From: Daucus carota subsp. sativus
Taxonomy: Eukaryota > Streptophyta > Magnoliopsida > Apiales > Apiaceae
Length of the DNA: 64,000 nucleotides
Direction: 5' to 3'
NCBI RefSeq assembly: GCF_001625215.2
Contig: NC_030389.2
Span: forward strand, 40,785,454 to 40,849,453
The notes beneath the pieces are model-generated. The model ran no database searches. It had not been told where the DNA came from and saw only the letters and a list, made by a program, of their open reading frames with translations. Made by a program: the position numbers and the translations under genes. Shown here piece by piece: positions 13,401 through 26,977 of this stretch. Position 1 is the stretch's first letter, and each line of letters begins with the position of its first letter.

Positions 13401-14575
13401 TTAACATTGTCATATAAAATTTGATAAAAAGATTATTTTATGCTCTCTGACATTTTTTTAAAATAAAATAATATTTTATTATAAATATAATATTTTGAAA
13501 GATAAATCAAAAGTAAATATATAGTTAGTATTTAATAAAATTTCAATTTATTTATAATTTATAAATAATATTTTTTGAAAATAATATGTAAAAAGAGTAA
13601 AGCCCAATAAATTAAGTGAATATTTTTATTTTTTGTAATATAAAAATTTATTAATGATTTTATTGTTAAATTAAGATGTGTTAAAATTGAAAAGATTTTA
13701 ACTCATATACGTTAGTTATGTGGTTAAACGAGAAAACACACAACAATCAAGAAGTATTAATTAATGAATCATTGTTTGATGTGAAAAGGAGAAGAGAGAG
13801 AGAGAGTAGTTGTAGCAGAAAAAGAGGTTATTTATGATAGCTTAACCTGTGCCCTCTCAGGGCACAGGATAGACAACCCCTTTTTTCTTTTGTTTTGGGT
13901 GCATCACATTCGTAATCTTTTTAGCAATAATCAGGAGCATACATATGCATTTTGGCAATAAGTTTCACTGAATATAAACATTGATTAAGATCATAGTTTA
14001 TATGTTGTGTAAGGCAACCACTTTGATGTTATCAATAACCTAAAATCTTATATTAGAAAACCCTCTTGATGTAGATACTCTATAATCAATACTCTTTTAT
14101 GTTGTATCCAAGGGAGAATGATCCTTACATGTTTGTAACAGGAATTCTGATCCATGATGCATTAGAATCTTCAATGAATGAAAAGCCTGCTCATGATAGA
14201 ATAGCCTCACCTCATAAAGTATCTGAAAGTTTTGATCCTGTGATAGAGTCTTTAAAACTTGAGGTCAAGGTTGATGAGATGTTGGCAGCCTTGAGAAAGT
14301 CTCAAGAACAGGAATACAATATGGCCCGGGACAAGCTATGTGAGCACAAGAACTATCTTAAGGATCTGTACCAACAACTTAACAAGGAAAAGGCTGAACT
14401 CGCGCAACATGCAGCTCATAATGCTCACCGAGGTGCATTGACTAAACTTGTTCGGAATAGGCTTGATCAGATAAAGAGTGAGGAGATTAAACTAAAGGAG
14501 ATGGAAGAAGTGGCCAAGGGATTTGGAAGAACATCCAAGAAAATCTTGAAGAAACATTTTGATCTACACTGTTGA
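10457..14575 (+). CDS. OBERON-like PHD-finger protein, four coding exons
   Basis: Coding exons 10457-10814, 11911-12428, 12510-12573 and 14142-14575 join in phase (1, 0, 1) and give 457 residues; all introns are GT...AG. Residues 1-119 form a conserved-looking N-terminal block with 'DWPEPGDIWRWKVGNRV', which resembles the plant DUF7081 region. Residues about 133-235 are very Cys/His-rich (CDICCTEPHFCRDCCCILCC, later YYCRRCDTRTD), like the OBERON-type PHD zinc finger. Residues about 340-440 are charged and helical, probably a coiled coil. OBERON relatives are nuclear proteins that read chromatin and form complexes through the coiled coil; that role is inferred for this gene. The first ATG of exon 1 fits the start of the family and follows a good splice acceptor at 10441. 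Its 3' end faces the next gene, about 580 bp away. The family name is less certain than the gene structure. Confidence 0.8.
13846..13868. other. Short perfect hairpin in an intron
   Basis: Ten-base arms (cctgtgccct / agggcacagg) with a 3-nt loop in the third intron of the OBERON-like gene. It may be the end of a small transposon; no partner end was found. Confidence 0.5.
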
Positions 14576-15156
14576 CGTGGATAATTCTGCGTTATGATCT
14601 TTGTGTGATCCCACCGTCCTTATGCCTTATTTAGAATCTGTGTGATCTACAAGTGCTAGTTGCGAGGCCAGTAGTTTGCCCAATTTTTGCCCAATCGTTC
14701 TTTACATACTGTTTGTTGTGACATTGTACTTTGAGTATCTTCTAGTTTTATGGTAGATTAAACACACACACACACACACAAATTCAAGAGTAAAATGATT
14801 TTCTTCTGTTTGTTGGCAGGTGGATTTTATATACATGCCAGCGTTTTTGGATTAAGTACTAAAGCAATTAAACTTTATAGTTATGGTTCTTGCTGTTATG
14901 CAAATATGATAATTACTGGGATAGCTTTCTTGCAATTTTTTATGATGATGATAAAAGATGAACCTGGACCGTTATATATTGATCCAAATGACAAGACTAG
15001 TTACCAGGTTGTCACAATATAGGTACCTTTTCATGCGTTTCAATGTGAAGGAGTTGCATACTTTGTAACTCCTTCGCAAATGAACTAGAATTAGTACATC
15101 ACTATTGTGCATCTGAATACCTATGACTGCACTCTAGTGATGGAAGAGTTAAGATG

Positions 15157-18100
15157 TTAGATTGATGCCATGCCCTTGTCGGCCAAAGCATGTCGCATAT
15201 CTGTTGAAGCTTCTCGTCTGCTTATTAGCCTACGGTGAGATCTTTTATGGCTGCGCTTATGTCTTCTATGTGACATGGTGCAGGAAGCAGCTTTTTCATT
15301 GTCCTCGACTCTTTCTGGGACCGGGGTATGAACAATCCAATCAAAAGGGTCTGCCATTGTATCATCATCAGTACTGCTCTCCTGCAACCGAAAATAATCA
15401 TCTAAATGACAAAGACATTACATACTGATGATTTCTTATTATGTACTTGTATAAACTGAAACCTAACAATGCAACAACTTAATCCACCTGCAACAAAATG
15501 TGTGTATATGTGTTCATACAAATGAACTTACATTACTAATTGGCTTGGGTTCGACATTGGTATTCTCGCTGTAGGAGCCACTCTGAGTTGTTTTCTGCGA
15601 AGAAGAAGCATCATCTCCAAAGAAATTCCTGTAACGCCAAACCTGTTTTGGCCGATCTGTGGATAGATCATCAAAAACTTTCTCCAGGTAAAAATGCTTG
15701 GAGATGTGCTGCTTCATTATACTCTCACTCGCCCCCGGATACTTTTCCACAAAACTCACCAATCTACATGTGTAAACAGAAACATTAGTTGATTTGCATC
15801 AAAACTTGGTAACATCTGCAAATTGAAAACCAAATGCCTGATTACTGGTATTTCTGAATCCTTCTTATGCAGCAGGAAAATAAGCTGGAAATATTCGTAT
15901 TATTTCTCATCTAATATAATCATTGACTATATATTCAAATAGGGTAAAACACCTCAGATCATTCTACTACATTAGTAGTACCTAAACATCTTCCTTAAAA
16001 ATTCATGGAGTAGCTAACGCACAATATAGAGGTTAAACATTAGCCTATTCATAACTTAATGACCTTGATCAAGAAAAGAGAGCTTTCTCCTCATGTTTTT
16101 GTTATTATGTACACTAGATATAGAAGATCCTCCTGTAAAAGCATTATAAACATACACATTTCCCAACTCTATTTGAATCTGACTTCCCTCCTGGTTGAGA
16201 ATATGTTCAAAAGATGAACCAAATGAGCGTCCAATTCCAAATAATCCGCCATATGTAGCACTTGCTGCAAGATAACTCATAAATTTATGCATATAAATGT
16301 CATGTATAGAAAAAAATTCCTGAATGTGTGTTTTATAGATTATCAAAACCTGCCAAACGGCATTTTTGATATCACCGATGGCACATATTTTGTTGTGGTA
16401 GAAGTTTAGAACCCTTTAGCGATGCCTAAAAGCTTGTTGGTGAGTTCACGTTTGCAGTATTTTCCTGCTGAGAATTGCTATTTATTTATGAGAAGCTATC
16501 AAACTGTTTTTCTCTGTTCACTGTTTTATTAACGATAATTACTACTAATTCTGCACCAGGTAGTCTTTATTTTTCTTTTATAGTTCTTGACTGGATTTCA
16601 AAATTGACATAAACCCTTGTACCAATGTAATTGTTGCAAGAAAAGCAAATGGATAATTAAGAAGGTAAGATTAGTGGAACATATAATTTCTATGGTTCCC
16701 CATTTTAACGGATTCACCTCTCCTGTTGCCTCATCTTCTTTGACAGTATAAAAAGTATTAGCCAGTCTTTTTACATCATTATTATTTTCTTAAAGGATGC
16801 ATCTATATGATGCTTTTAATACATTCATCCACGGGATGCTGATAAAATAAAATAATCTTATGACAATAATGAATTCTACAAATGAGTTATAGTTGCATAA
16901 TCTAGACTATTACTTAAGTTTCATTTCTAGAAAGGAGAGGGGGGAGAGAGGGGAATAGAGAGAGAGTAACAGAGAGGGAGGGATCGAAAGGAGAGGAGGA
17001 GGGAGGGAGGGAGGGAGTTGTATTTGACTTACTGGTTGTGAGCGACAGCTGAAGAATCATGCCAAAAGGTAAGATCTCTGCATGGAAAATATACAGACCT
17101 ATTATAGAACCCAAAACTAAACTTCAAAAAAGCATAAACAAGAAGATTCGGAAGGACACAAATAAAAATAGAAGCAAATACAAGAATGAGAAATAAAAAG
17201 CTGGATGGAGATATAAAGTACAACACTACAACTAGTCAATCTAGTGATGTGTATCACTGTAGAGTTACATAAACGGAAGTCCCAAAAGCAATTCTGGGAA
17301 ATAATAACTATAAGTTATTCAGGAAGTTGTATTCATTGATGTGGTAGGTGTATAAGTGACAGAAGACTGGATCTCCTAAACTCAAATATGAACGGAATGG
17401 CGTCACGATGTATATCATATAGTGGTACAGGTAAGCACGACAGAACTAAATCTTTTTCTTTACATGACAGCCTCTTCCTGAAAAAAAAAGTTAATTTTGC
17501 ACACATTGGACCTCCCCTAAACCCTACGGATGTGTGAGCCTTGCGCAATGGGGATGACCTTCATTGATACATGTCGAGCAATACATAAATACATTCAGTA
17601 TTACTCATGCTCATCATTTTCCATCTTTCAAGCAAAAGCTTGAAACCTACAAGATTTCTGTTTTTTTCTGTGTTTATATTTAGTTTCAAAGCAGATCATT
17701 GCTTACAGTTTTAGCTACTATAGCTGCAATATATGTGCTTTAATATTTGTGCAAGGCTTACAGACTAAATTGACAAACTACCACTAATCCATAGCTCACA
17801 TTTGCAAACAAATAACTTGTGGTTCTTGTAACAGTTATTCAGTCAACTTGTGATTTCAGAAAAATGTGTAGTCTGTACCAAACCAAATGGCTCCATAGTC
17901 TCTTTCGTTTAAGGGAAAATGCAAAGTGGAAATGTAAAAGGCTATATCTTTTAGGCCCCTAACAAATTAGGAACTAACTTCTTTAATTTCTCATTTTCAT
18001 GGATGTACATCGCTCTTTATTTTATCGCCATTTTCTTTTTTAGCCCTACAACAGATTTATACTTCATAATTCAGGAAAATAATTACAGATAAATCAGTAA

Positions 18101-21100
18101 GATGGTATTTAATATCATTAGTTTTGAGTTTTATTTAACTTTCATGTAAAACAGCATCTATACGTTGTTACATAGTATACTTAAACAAGGATAAAATTTG
18201 GCATGCTCTCTGCCCTTAATCCCCAGATGATCTTTCCTAACATTCTCCGAGATAACAATGACTCCCAGGACTTATAAGGGCCTTGAGGCCATATACAGTA
18301 ATCAGGTACCTTTCTTTCTTAGCGCTAACTACATCAAATAATTGAAACAGTTCTGACTTCTGATACTGCATAATCTATGAAAATTGCCATGTTTTGTGAT
18401 TCAACAATTCAAATTAGGCCATGTTCAATGCATTATCTAAAGTGAGTAGAGCTAAAAATACACTAGTAAAGGAGAATTGGAAAAGTGTAGGAAAAAATTT
18501 CTTATATGTTAATTACCTCCTGCAAAAGGCAACCGGAGTGCATTTTGTAGCCTTCTTGTCCCTGCCACGAAAAATATGTAAAGAATCTAAATTATTAAGA
18601 AACAACTGTAAGCACTAACGCAAAAGGCTAAACCTTTAGAATGCATAAAGCATAAGACTAAGAGTTATAAGGTTGCGGGACAAATCACATCACACATTTT
18701 TATTTTCATACTGTAGGTTTAAATGGTTTATTTCTGACAAAGATATGAGAAAAAGCTTATATTTCTCAATGAATTGTTATACAAACAAGCTCCTGTATTT
18801 ATAGGTACAGCAGAGCTAATTAGCGCTAAAAATCAGCAAGCAGATCCCACTATATCTGCCTGGAAATCAGCCTACAGAATCCCCAATTATTATCCTAAGT
18901 CAAGCCTAATACAACTGTACAAATCACTGATTTACAGCTAGTAAATAACAGCTATATACAACTACTAAATAACAGCTACATTATACTGTAATGATAATTA
19001 TATTGACCCCCCCCCCCCCCCCCCCCTCAAAATGATGCTGGTAAATCTAGTAGCATCAATTTGCCATTAAGAAACTTGTGCCGTTGACGTGTCAAAGCTT
19101 TTGTAAACACATCAGCTGTTTGAAGATTAGTACTAACATGAGGAAGTTCAATAACACCACGAGTAAATGCATCTCTGATATAATGACAATCAACTTCGAT
19201 GTGTTTTGTTCGTTCATGAAATACTGGATTGGAAGCTATCTGAATGGCACTTTTGTTATCAGCATGGAGTGGAGTAGGATTAATTTGGGAAGCTCCAAGC
19301 TCGGAAAGAAGGCCACGTAACCAAACAATTTCAGCACAAGCTGCAGACATGGCTCTATATTCAGCCTCCGTGGGAGATTTTGAGACATGATCTTGCTTTT
19401 TACACTTCCAAGAGATCAATGCATCTCCAAGAAAAGTACACCATCCAGTTGTACATCTTCTGGTATCAGGACATCAGTGGAGTAGGATTAATTTGGGAAG
19501 CTCCAAGCTCGGAAAGAAGGCCACGTAACCAAACAATATCAGCACAAGCTGCAGACATGGCTCTATATTCAGCCTCCGTGGGAGATTTTGCGACATGATC
19601 TTGCTTTTTACACTTCCAAGAGATCAATGCATCTCCAAGAAAAGTACACCATCCAGTTGTAGATCTTCTGGTATCAGGACATCCAGCCCAATCAGCATCA
19701 CTATATGCTGTCAAATGAAGATCAGAATTTTTTGGAAAGAATAGACCACGCGTAGGTGACCCAATTAAATATTGAATAATACGCTTTACTGCAACAAGAT
19801 GAAGATGCCGAGGTGATTGCATAAATCTGCTAACTATATGGACAGCATATGAGATATCAGGCCTAGTAAAAGTTAGATAGATGAGGCTACCAACCAATTG
19901 TCTATATAAATAAGGATTAGGCAAAAGCTCCCCTTCATCTTTTCGATATTTGACATTCACTTCCATTGGTGTATCAACAGCAGTAGCCTGCTTTAAACCA
20001 GCCAACTCAATAAGATCTCTCACATATTTATGCTGATTTAAGCATATACCTCGATCTCGAGAATGAACTTCTAGACCCAAAAAATATTTAAGATCCCCAA
20101 GATCCTTCATTTGAAATGTACTATGCAACATATTCTTAAGTTTTGATATGAGCACAGTGTCACTGCCTGTGATGATTATATCATCGACATAGACTAGAAG
20201 AAAGACCATACCTTCTTGTGCCTTATGAAAGAAGAGAGATGAATCATATTGGCTTTGTGTAAAAGAGAAGTTGATGAGAGTATGACGAAACTTATCAAAC
20301 CATTCTCTAGGAGACTGCCTCAACCCATACAAAGTGTGCCTTAACCTGCAAACTTTATTTGGAGTTATCCATGCCATGCCATGTGGAAGTTTCATGTAAA
20401 TTTCTTCTTTAAGATCCCCATTCAAAAAAGCATTTTTGACATCCATCTGATGTAAAGGCCAAGATTTAGAGGAAGCAACAGCAAGAATGGTTCTTACAGT
20501 GGTCATTTTAGCAACTGGTGCAAATGTCTCTTCATAGTTGATACCATATTCTTGTTTATTGCCAAGTGCAACCAGCCGAGCTTTGTATCGATCTAATGAG
20601 CCATCAGACTTGAGTTTCATACTATAAACCCACTTGCTACCAATTGGCTTAACATTTGGAGGCAAGGAAACAACGTCCCAAGTATGATTTTCTGCAAGAG
20701 CTTGAAGTTCTGTTTCCATTGCTTGTTGCCAACACTCATGTTCCATAGCCTGTTTATAACAAGTGAGAATAGAGATAGGAGATAAAGTAGTGGACATGGC
20801 TACTGGATTTGTAAAACCATACCTGTCGGGAGGTTTTGAATTTCTAGAGCTTCTCCGAACAAGAGGTGGATCATTGGAACTCGGTAGAACAGGATCAGGT
20901 GCGTCAGAAAGAGTCGCAGGAGCCATAGTGGGAGATGTGCGTCTATGATAAACATGACCTGGTTTAAATCTTTGTGATGGAGCTGATGACTCGGGAAAAT
21001 GAGGCAATATAGCTATCGATGGGAGTTGTGAAGTCATTTGTGTGCAAAAAAAGACTGATTTTCAAAGAAAATTACATTTCTAGACACACGAATACGACGA

Positions 21101-24100
21101 GTATTAGGATCATAGCAAAGAAAACCTTTTTGGGTACCACCGTATCCTAAAAAAGCACACTTGACAGATTGTGCAGTAAGTTTGTTCCTTTCATGTGGCT
21201 GAAGATGAACAAAACAAACACATCCGAAAATATGAAGATCGGAATAATCTGGTGCATCTTCATATAAACGGAGGTAGGGAGATTCATTGTTTAAGGTGGG
21301 AGATGGTAATCTGTTTATCAAATAAACAGCAGTAGACAGGGCTTCACACCAAGAATGAGATGGAACACAAGACTCGATGAGGAGAGTTCGAACGACATCA
21401 AGAAGATGACGATTCTTTCTCTCGGCCACACCATTTTGTTGTGGAGTTGATGGACAAGATCGTTGTGATATGATTCCATGATTTTGAAGGAAAGATTGAA
21501 ATTCATTTGATGTATATTCACCACCTGAATCAGATTGCAAAATTCTAATTTTTGCTGAAAATTGTGTCTCGATTAAAGCATGGAAAGTTTGAAATGCTTT
21601 AAAGACCTCGCTTTTATATCGAAGAAAATATACCCAAGTATAACAAGAGAAATCGTCTATAAAAGTTACAAAATACTTGTAATGTTGATGAGATACCACT
21701 GGTGAAATACCCCATACATCCGTATGCACAAGTTCAAAAGCTTTGGTGGTGTGAGATTTACGTGATGGAAAAGGAAGTGTTTTGCTTTTACCAAGTTTGC
21801 AAGATGCACAATGAATATTGTCTGTATTTGAAGAATTCGAAACTTTATTCCCAAGCAAACCAGATTTAAGTAAAATACTAAGAACATGAGAATTTGGATG
21901 TCCTAACCGCTTATGCCACACTTGATTATTACAATCAACGGCATTACAAGAGACATAATTTGACACTAGGGAAGGTGATGGGAGTAAAGGAAAGAGACGT
22001 CCCACTTTAGGCCCCTTCGCGATCATCTTCCCTGACACTTGATCCTGCACAAAACAACCAGAATTTGAAAATTGAACCGTGCAATTGTTATCAACTAACT
22101 GGCCAACAGATATAAGATTAGTAGACAACTTTGGGGACACGAAGATAGTATTCAGAGAGGTTGAAATATCACCAACAGCAGTAATAGGTAAAGAGTTACC
22201 ATCAGCAGTTTGAATATGAAGATCCCCTTTATACTTTTGAACATTATTTAGGGGTACTGTTGTGCTAGTCATGTGATTTGAGGCAGCGGAATCAAAATAC
22301 CAAGGCTTATGAGCAGAATTTTTGTTACCTGAAATTCCTAAAGTTGAAAATGCATTAACTATCATCTGCTGGATCATTTCAGGAGTAACAAAGGACTGAC
22401 CAAAGTTCGGAGCATTTGAGGATCCAACTGAGACATTGTAAGCAGTCTCAGATTTCTTCGGAGGCCGGATTGGACAATCTTTAATAATATGCCCAGCTTT
22501 CTTGCAATAATTGCAGAATTTTTTAGTGCAATTAGTAGCAACATGTCCAAATCCTTTGCAACTGTAGCATTGGATATTACTCATATCTCTTCCACCTCTA
22601 TGCTTTCCTTGGGCAACATATGCAACAGGAATTGGAGAAGAATTCTGTGATTTCTGATCAATGAAAGTTTGTGTCACGAGCCGTTGTTCTTCTCGAAAAA
22701 GCTCACCTATGCAAGTATCGATTGAAGGAACAGGATTTCTATTCATGAGGTTGGACCTGACTGGTTCAAAATCTCCCCGCAATTTCATTAAAAACTGATC
22801 ACGTTTGGTCGTCCCGCGTACACTTTGGACAGCAGCTAGTCCTTCAGCAGAAACACTCTCATACACAATATCAGTGTATTCATTCCACAAATTCTCAAAA
22901 GAAGAATAAAACTCTTGGATTGTCATGCTTCCCTGACTTAGTTGTCCCAACTCAAGCTCTAATTGAAAACGTCGGGCGGCGTTGCTTTGATTGTAAACTT
23001 TCTTCAAGTGACCCCACATATCTTTTAGAAGACTTGTAAGGCCTGAGATTGAGAATCATAAACGGTTCCATGCTCCCAAGAATCCAAGACATTATCTGAG
23101 CATCCTTCACCTTCCATTTCGCAAGTTTCTCCTTTTCTTTGGAGTCAGGTGCAGATTCCGTTCCATCAACATAGCCCCATAATTCTTTTCCCTTGACAAG
23201 AATCTCAAATTGGAAAGACCAAGCAGATTAGTTCTTCCCATTAAAACGAACAAGAAAGTTGTTAGATTGCTCCAATGACATGATTCGAAAAGAAACAAGA
23301 ACCAAGAGATGAATTCCAAGAAAGATGGACTAAAAGAAAAAAACACTGATTATTAAGGTGGACAAGAAGTACAAGAGCAGATTTTCAAATAACTAGCTCT
23401 GATACCATGACAAAGATATGAGAAAAAGCTTATATTTCTCAATGAATTGTTATACAAACAAGCTCCTGTATTTATAGGTACAGCAGAGCTAATTAGCGCT
23501 AAAAATCAGCAAGCAGATCCCACTATATCTGCCTGGAAATCAGCCTACAGAATCCCCAATTATTATCCTAAGTCAAGCCTAATACAACTGTACAAATCAC
23601 TGATTTACAGCTAGTAAATAACAGCTATATACAACTACTAAATAACAGCTACATTATACTGTAATGATAATTATATTGACAATTTCAACGCCAGACGCTA
23701 GAAACCATGAATGTCCCTTACTTAGCGTGTTATGGATAGAAATAAAGGTGGCTTTCTAGAATCGTTAAATCCAAAAACCAAATTTGTAATTTATTACTAG
23801 GTAATTGTATTATGGCTCCCACATGAAACTTATAAGGCACTCACTTAAACCATACTCACTGCACTACAAACCAGCGACAAGAATAAGTATTACAATGAGG
23901 CCATTCAATGAGCTAAGAGCGGTACCTAACCAGACGGCAAAGCCAGCAACATAAAAGTTAATCCAGAAAGCTCTTCGTGCATGCTCACTGGATTCCGTGA
24001 TCACATTTGTTTCCTCTAGCGTTAGCAATGCCTTCAAGAAAATCATACTTTTAGCAGTAAATATTGTGTTTCTTTGTATAGATTCAGATCATTAAGAGTC

Positions 24101-26122
24101 TCCAACATAACTTGTTCCTATGCTCGACCACATTAGCCATGCAATATGCTGCAATAAACTAGCTTTATATGCTACTTGCTTCTGGACATAATACACCTTA
24201 ATAAAGCCAATCATTACCAACACCTTCAAGTGGTCGCACCAATATGTCTACATATTTCTTTGATTTTGTTTTAACTCCCAACTCAGAAATTGGAAATGAT
24301 TTTAGGTTAAGTTCATTGGAAAAATCTTTGTGCTTGTGGTTAAGTTAACACCTTCGAGCATGGCCAACTATCATAGTGAGATGAATTTCTGGCTTCATTC
24401 ACGAATTGCACCATGCAATCTAAACTGAGAACAGGTTTTTGAAGTGAGTTCATGCTCGGGGAATCATAACCCTTTGTTCGATCCATTATAGCACATGTTT
24501 CGCCCAGAGAATGATGAGTTCAACCTTATCCCAAAATCTTAAAAGCAACTAATATACAATATCTTTATCATTGCATTAAAGTTAACAATTCAGTCATACT
24601 CTTAATCATAACATCTACTTGACCAGTTAAGAGTAATGTCGTGTTTGGTTAAGGAATGTGAAATGGATTGAATTAAATTTCAACTAAAGAGTGGAGGGAG
24701 GCTCTGACAAAAAAAAAAGAGAGAATGGAGGTAGGAAGGAAGATTTTGGAAAAAAAAAAAAGAAGTTCAAATTTTTATATGATTATTTGGACTTGGGAAG
24801 AGAATGGGTATGATGGAGGATGGGGCATGCCTTAGTAAAATGGTGTGTTTGAGCTCTAGTGTAGGTTTTTAGGAATTGAATGTAGAACGAATGCAATTTT
24901 GAAAATTTTGAACTTCTGCCCATTCTATGATTCAAAATTTCAAATTTCATTCCATATCAGCCAAACACAACATAAATCTTGATTATACCATTCAAGACTA
25001 AATCTTTTTGTTTTTCTTTTTGATGTCATTCAAGACTAAATATTGAATATCCCGTTCTACTTCACCAATACAAAAAAATAGAGCGGTGGGGATGGTGTGG
25101 GGGGTTGAAAGACACGATATTGTTTGTTCCTTGATAATGTCAAAGATTATCTTTGAACATATAAAACTAAATTATTAAGCAGTTGGGAGGAGCTAGCAAC
25201 ATATATAGTATTACTGACAATCCAACATAGGCCCGAAGAATGTGCCTTCATGGTTATAAACCAGAAGATTTCATTGACAATCCATTTATTACAAAAGTTA
25301 TAAATCAAGTAGCGGTCTTCTAGTTGCTATTAGAATCAACAAATCAAGACACACAGACAATTCTAGGACAAAATTAATAAAACTTACCATCTCCAACCCA
25401 ATATACTATTAGTGTCAAAATCACATCATTCATAAAATGCATTCCAACCCATTGACGCTATAATTTACACTAAAAGGAATCTTTCTGTGACATGAAGTAA
25501 CACATTTGTTTTGTTAACAAAAACAAGGGTATTGTTGGAATTGTGAAAGACATCAAATTTTGTCTAAAAATTACACTAAATATACTTTATTTGGTGTAAG
25601 TTTCACACCATTTTAGTGTTGCATTGGAGTTGATTTACACTATAAATTACATTATAATAACAGGGTCTAACATTATAATGTTGGGTTGGAGTTGCTCTTA
25701 GAATAAGGACAAGGAAAGAAACATGTAGATCTTTGAGTTGTGTAGTGACTATTTGACGAAGATCGTAAAGGACTATCTTATCAAGCCCGACTCCTTTTTT
25801 TTGTAAACCCTAAATTCCCAAAACCTTCAAAATACTGTTAACCGAAATCCTCCATTAACACGTAGCATGTTCAATAAATTACCCCTTTATTTACAAAACT
25901 ACAAAACCTAAGTGTGCAATACCCACAAAACTTACACAAGTTTACGCATATACAAACAAAATGCAGGAGTTTCAAAAGATGATAAATTTACATGCGGGTT
26001 CACATAAACAAAATTCACAAAAGATGCGGGTATAAATATGCAAAGAAAAGATGAAAAGTTGATAGTACCTTTTTCTCAAAGAGAGCGTCTTTAAATTGTA
26101 TAAAAACCAGTAGCCTGTCCAT
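15157..26122 (-). CDS. Unknown 283-aa protein, eight-exon gene interrupted by a retroelement in intron 2
   Basis: Minus-strand exons, 5' to 3': 26069-26122, 23926-24031, 18517-18561, 18242-18281, 17033-17077, 16156-16260, 15532-15763, 15157-15381. They join with matching phases (0,1,1,2,2,2,0) and total 852 nt, 284 codons with the stop. Residues about 40-53 are hydrophobic (AFWINFYVAGFAVWL); 100-110 are Gly-rich (YGGLFGIGRSFG); the C-terminus has an acidic patch (STDDD, about 212-216) and a basic His/Arg run (SHRRHKRSHKRSHRR, 246-260). I do not recognise the family. Short internal exons with good acceptors argue for a real gene. Least certain are the 40-nt exon 4 (weak donor GTTAGG) and the start: 'ATGGACAG|GC' could itself be an acceptor joined to an upstream exon ending near 26202. 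A Copia element occupies most of intron 2. Confidence 0.6.
16929..17018. repeat. Purine-rich (GA/GGGA) tract
   Basis: A low-complexity run of gagag and ggga repeats, ending in several 'ggga' units. It lies in the intron just downstream of exon 5 of the minus-strand unknown gene, where it reads as a pyrimidine-rich tract. Confidence 0.85.
18735..23681 (-). mobile_element. Young, nearly whole Ty1/Copia LTR retroelement
   Basis: Two LTRs of about 273 bp (18735-19007 and 23408-23681) look identical by eye. The element is flanked by a perfect 5-bp target duplication, ATTTC. A tRNA-iMet primer-binding site (TGGTATCAGAGC on the minus strand, 23396-23407) abuts the 5' LTR, and a G-rich polypurine tract abuts the 3' LTR. 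Parts in order on the minus strand: gag with a CCHC knuckle (about 22.4-23.1 kb), protease (about 22.2 kb), integrase (about 21.2-22.0 kb), reverse transcriptase with YVDD (about 19.9-20.7 kb) and RNase H (about 19.1-19.7 kb). Integrase before RT defines Copia; the compact size suggests an Ale/Retrofit-type lineage. It appears nearly complete with about two or three breaks. LTR identity implies a very recent insertion. Confidence 0.93.
24637..24972. mobile_element. Tourist-like MITE, 336 bp
   Basis: Terminal inverted repeats TGTCGTGTTTGG / CCAAACACAACA are flanked by TAA on both sides. It is non-coding and lies in intron 1 of the unknown minus-strand gene. Confidence 0.7.
25387..25697. mobile_element. 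Tourist-like MITE, 311 bp
   Basis: The ends carry the inverted motif ctccaaccca...tgggttggag and are flanked by TTA on both sides. The left end is a couple of bases shorter than the right. It also lies in intron 1 of the unknown gene. Confidence 0.6.
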
Positions 26123-26335
26123 TATGAGTGGGTCAAATGAAAAAGAGTGTGATTATAACTTATAAGTATGGGTAGGTAGAACATGCAAGAGGAAGAGCTT
26201 TACCTGGAATACAGGTTAAAACTTGAACTAACAGGATCACAGGATAAGGATGATTATACAAAGGGAAAAGAAGTTGGAGTCTGCTAAAAATCTCCACTTA
26301 AATTAAAGGGATTAATTTTTTTTTTTAAACCAATT

Positions 26336-26750
26336 AGGGGTCGTTGGTTCGAGGAGTGGTATCAGGTTAGAATGAGGAATAGAGTTATGCTGGTATGAGT
26401 TTCAGGTATCATATTTTATATCATGTGTTTGGTTGAATGCCGGAATCAATATATATAATTTTTGTAAAAAATAAGTTATTAAAAATATTAATATAATTAT
26501 TATTATCATACATTTTTGCATCATTGATTTAATTTTGTATCAAACACTAATATTTCATTACTTAAATAGAGACAAAAAAAATAAAATAAAAATAAATAAA
26601 TGCATCTCATACCCACTTCTGGGTATCAAAACCCATGCGTTGGGGGTTTAAGATATGGGTTTCAGATATTTTTGCCTCAACCAAACATCATGTATGGGTT
26701 TGGAATAGCCAAACCCTGATTCTAGAAACCCATGAACTAAACGACCGTAC
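26336..26750. mobile_element. MITE-like element with GGTCGTT inverted ends
   Basis: The left end 'ggggtcgttggttc' is inverted at the right end ('gaactaaacgaccg'). Internal 'acccatgcgttgggggtt' and similar motifs suggest further internal symmetry. No target duplication was fixed. It sits between the unknown gene and the divergent PPR gene. Confidence 0.45.
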
Positions 26751-26977
26751 AGAGATTACTTTATGAAAAAGTTGACATTAAAAATAAAATTAAAATTTTA
26801 TTAATCTTAATTAATACTGACATGTAGTTGGCATTAACACAAAATGATGATAGATAATTTTATTAATTGTTTGGAGTATTTATCAATCTTCAACGTTCAA
26901 TTCCTTTTCGCTAGATAATTTATTGAATTAAATTATTTGCACTTCGGTCAAATTCAGATAAATAGTCGCACACTCAT

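Noticed and set aside
14795-15022. 75-aa hydrophobic open frame after the OBERON-like gene
   Set aside because: It lies in the probable 3' UTR/intergenic space between convergent genes and resembles no known protein.
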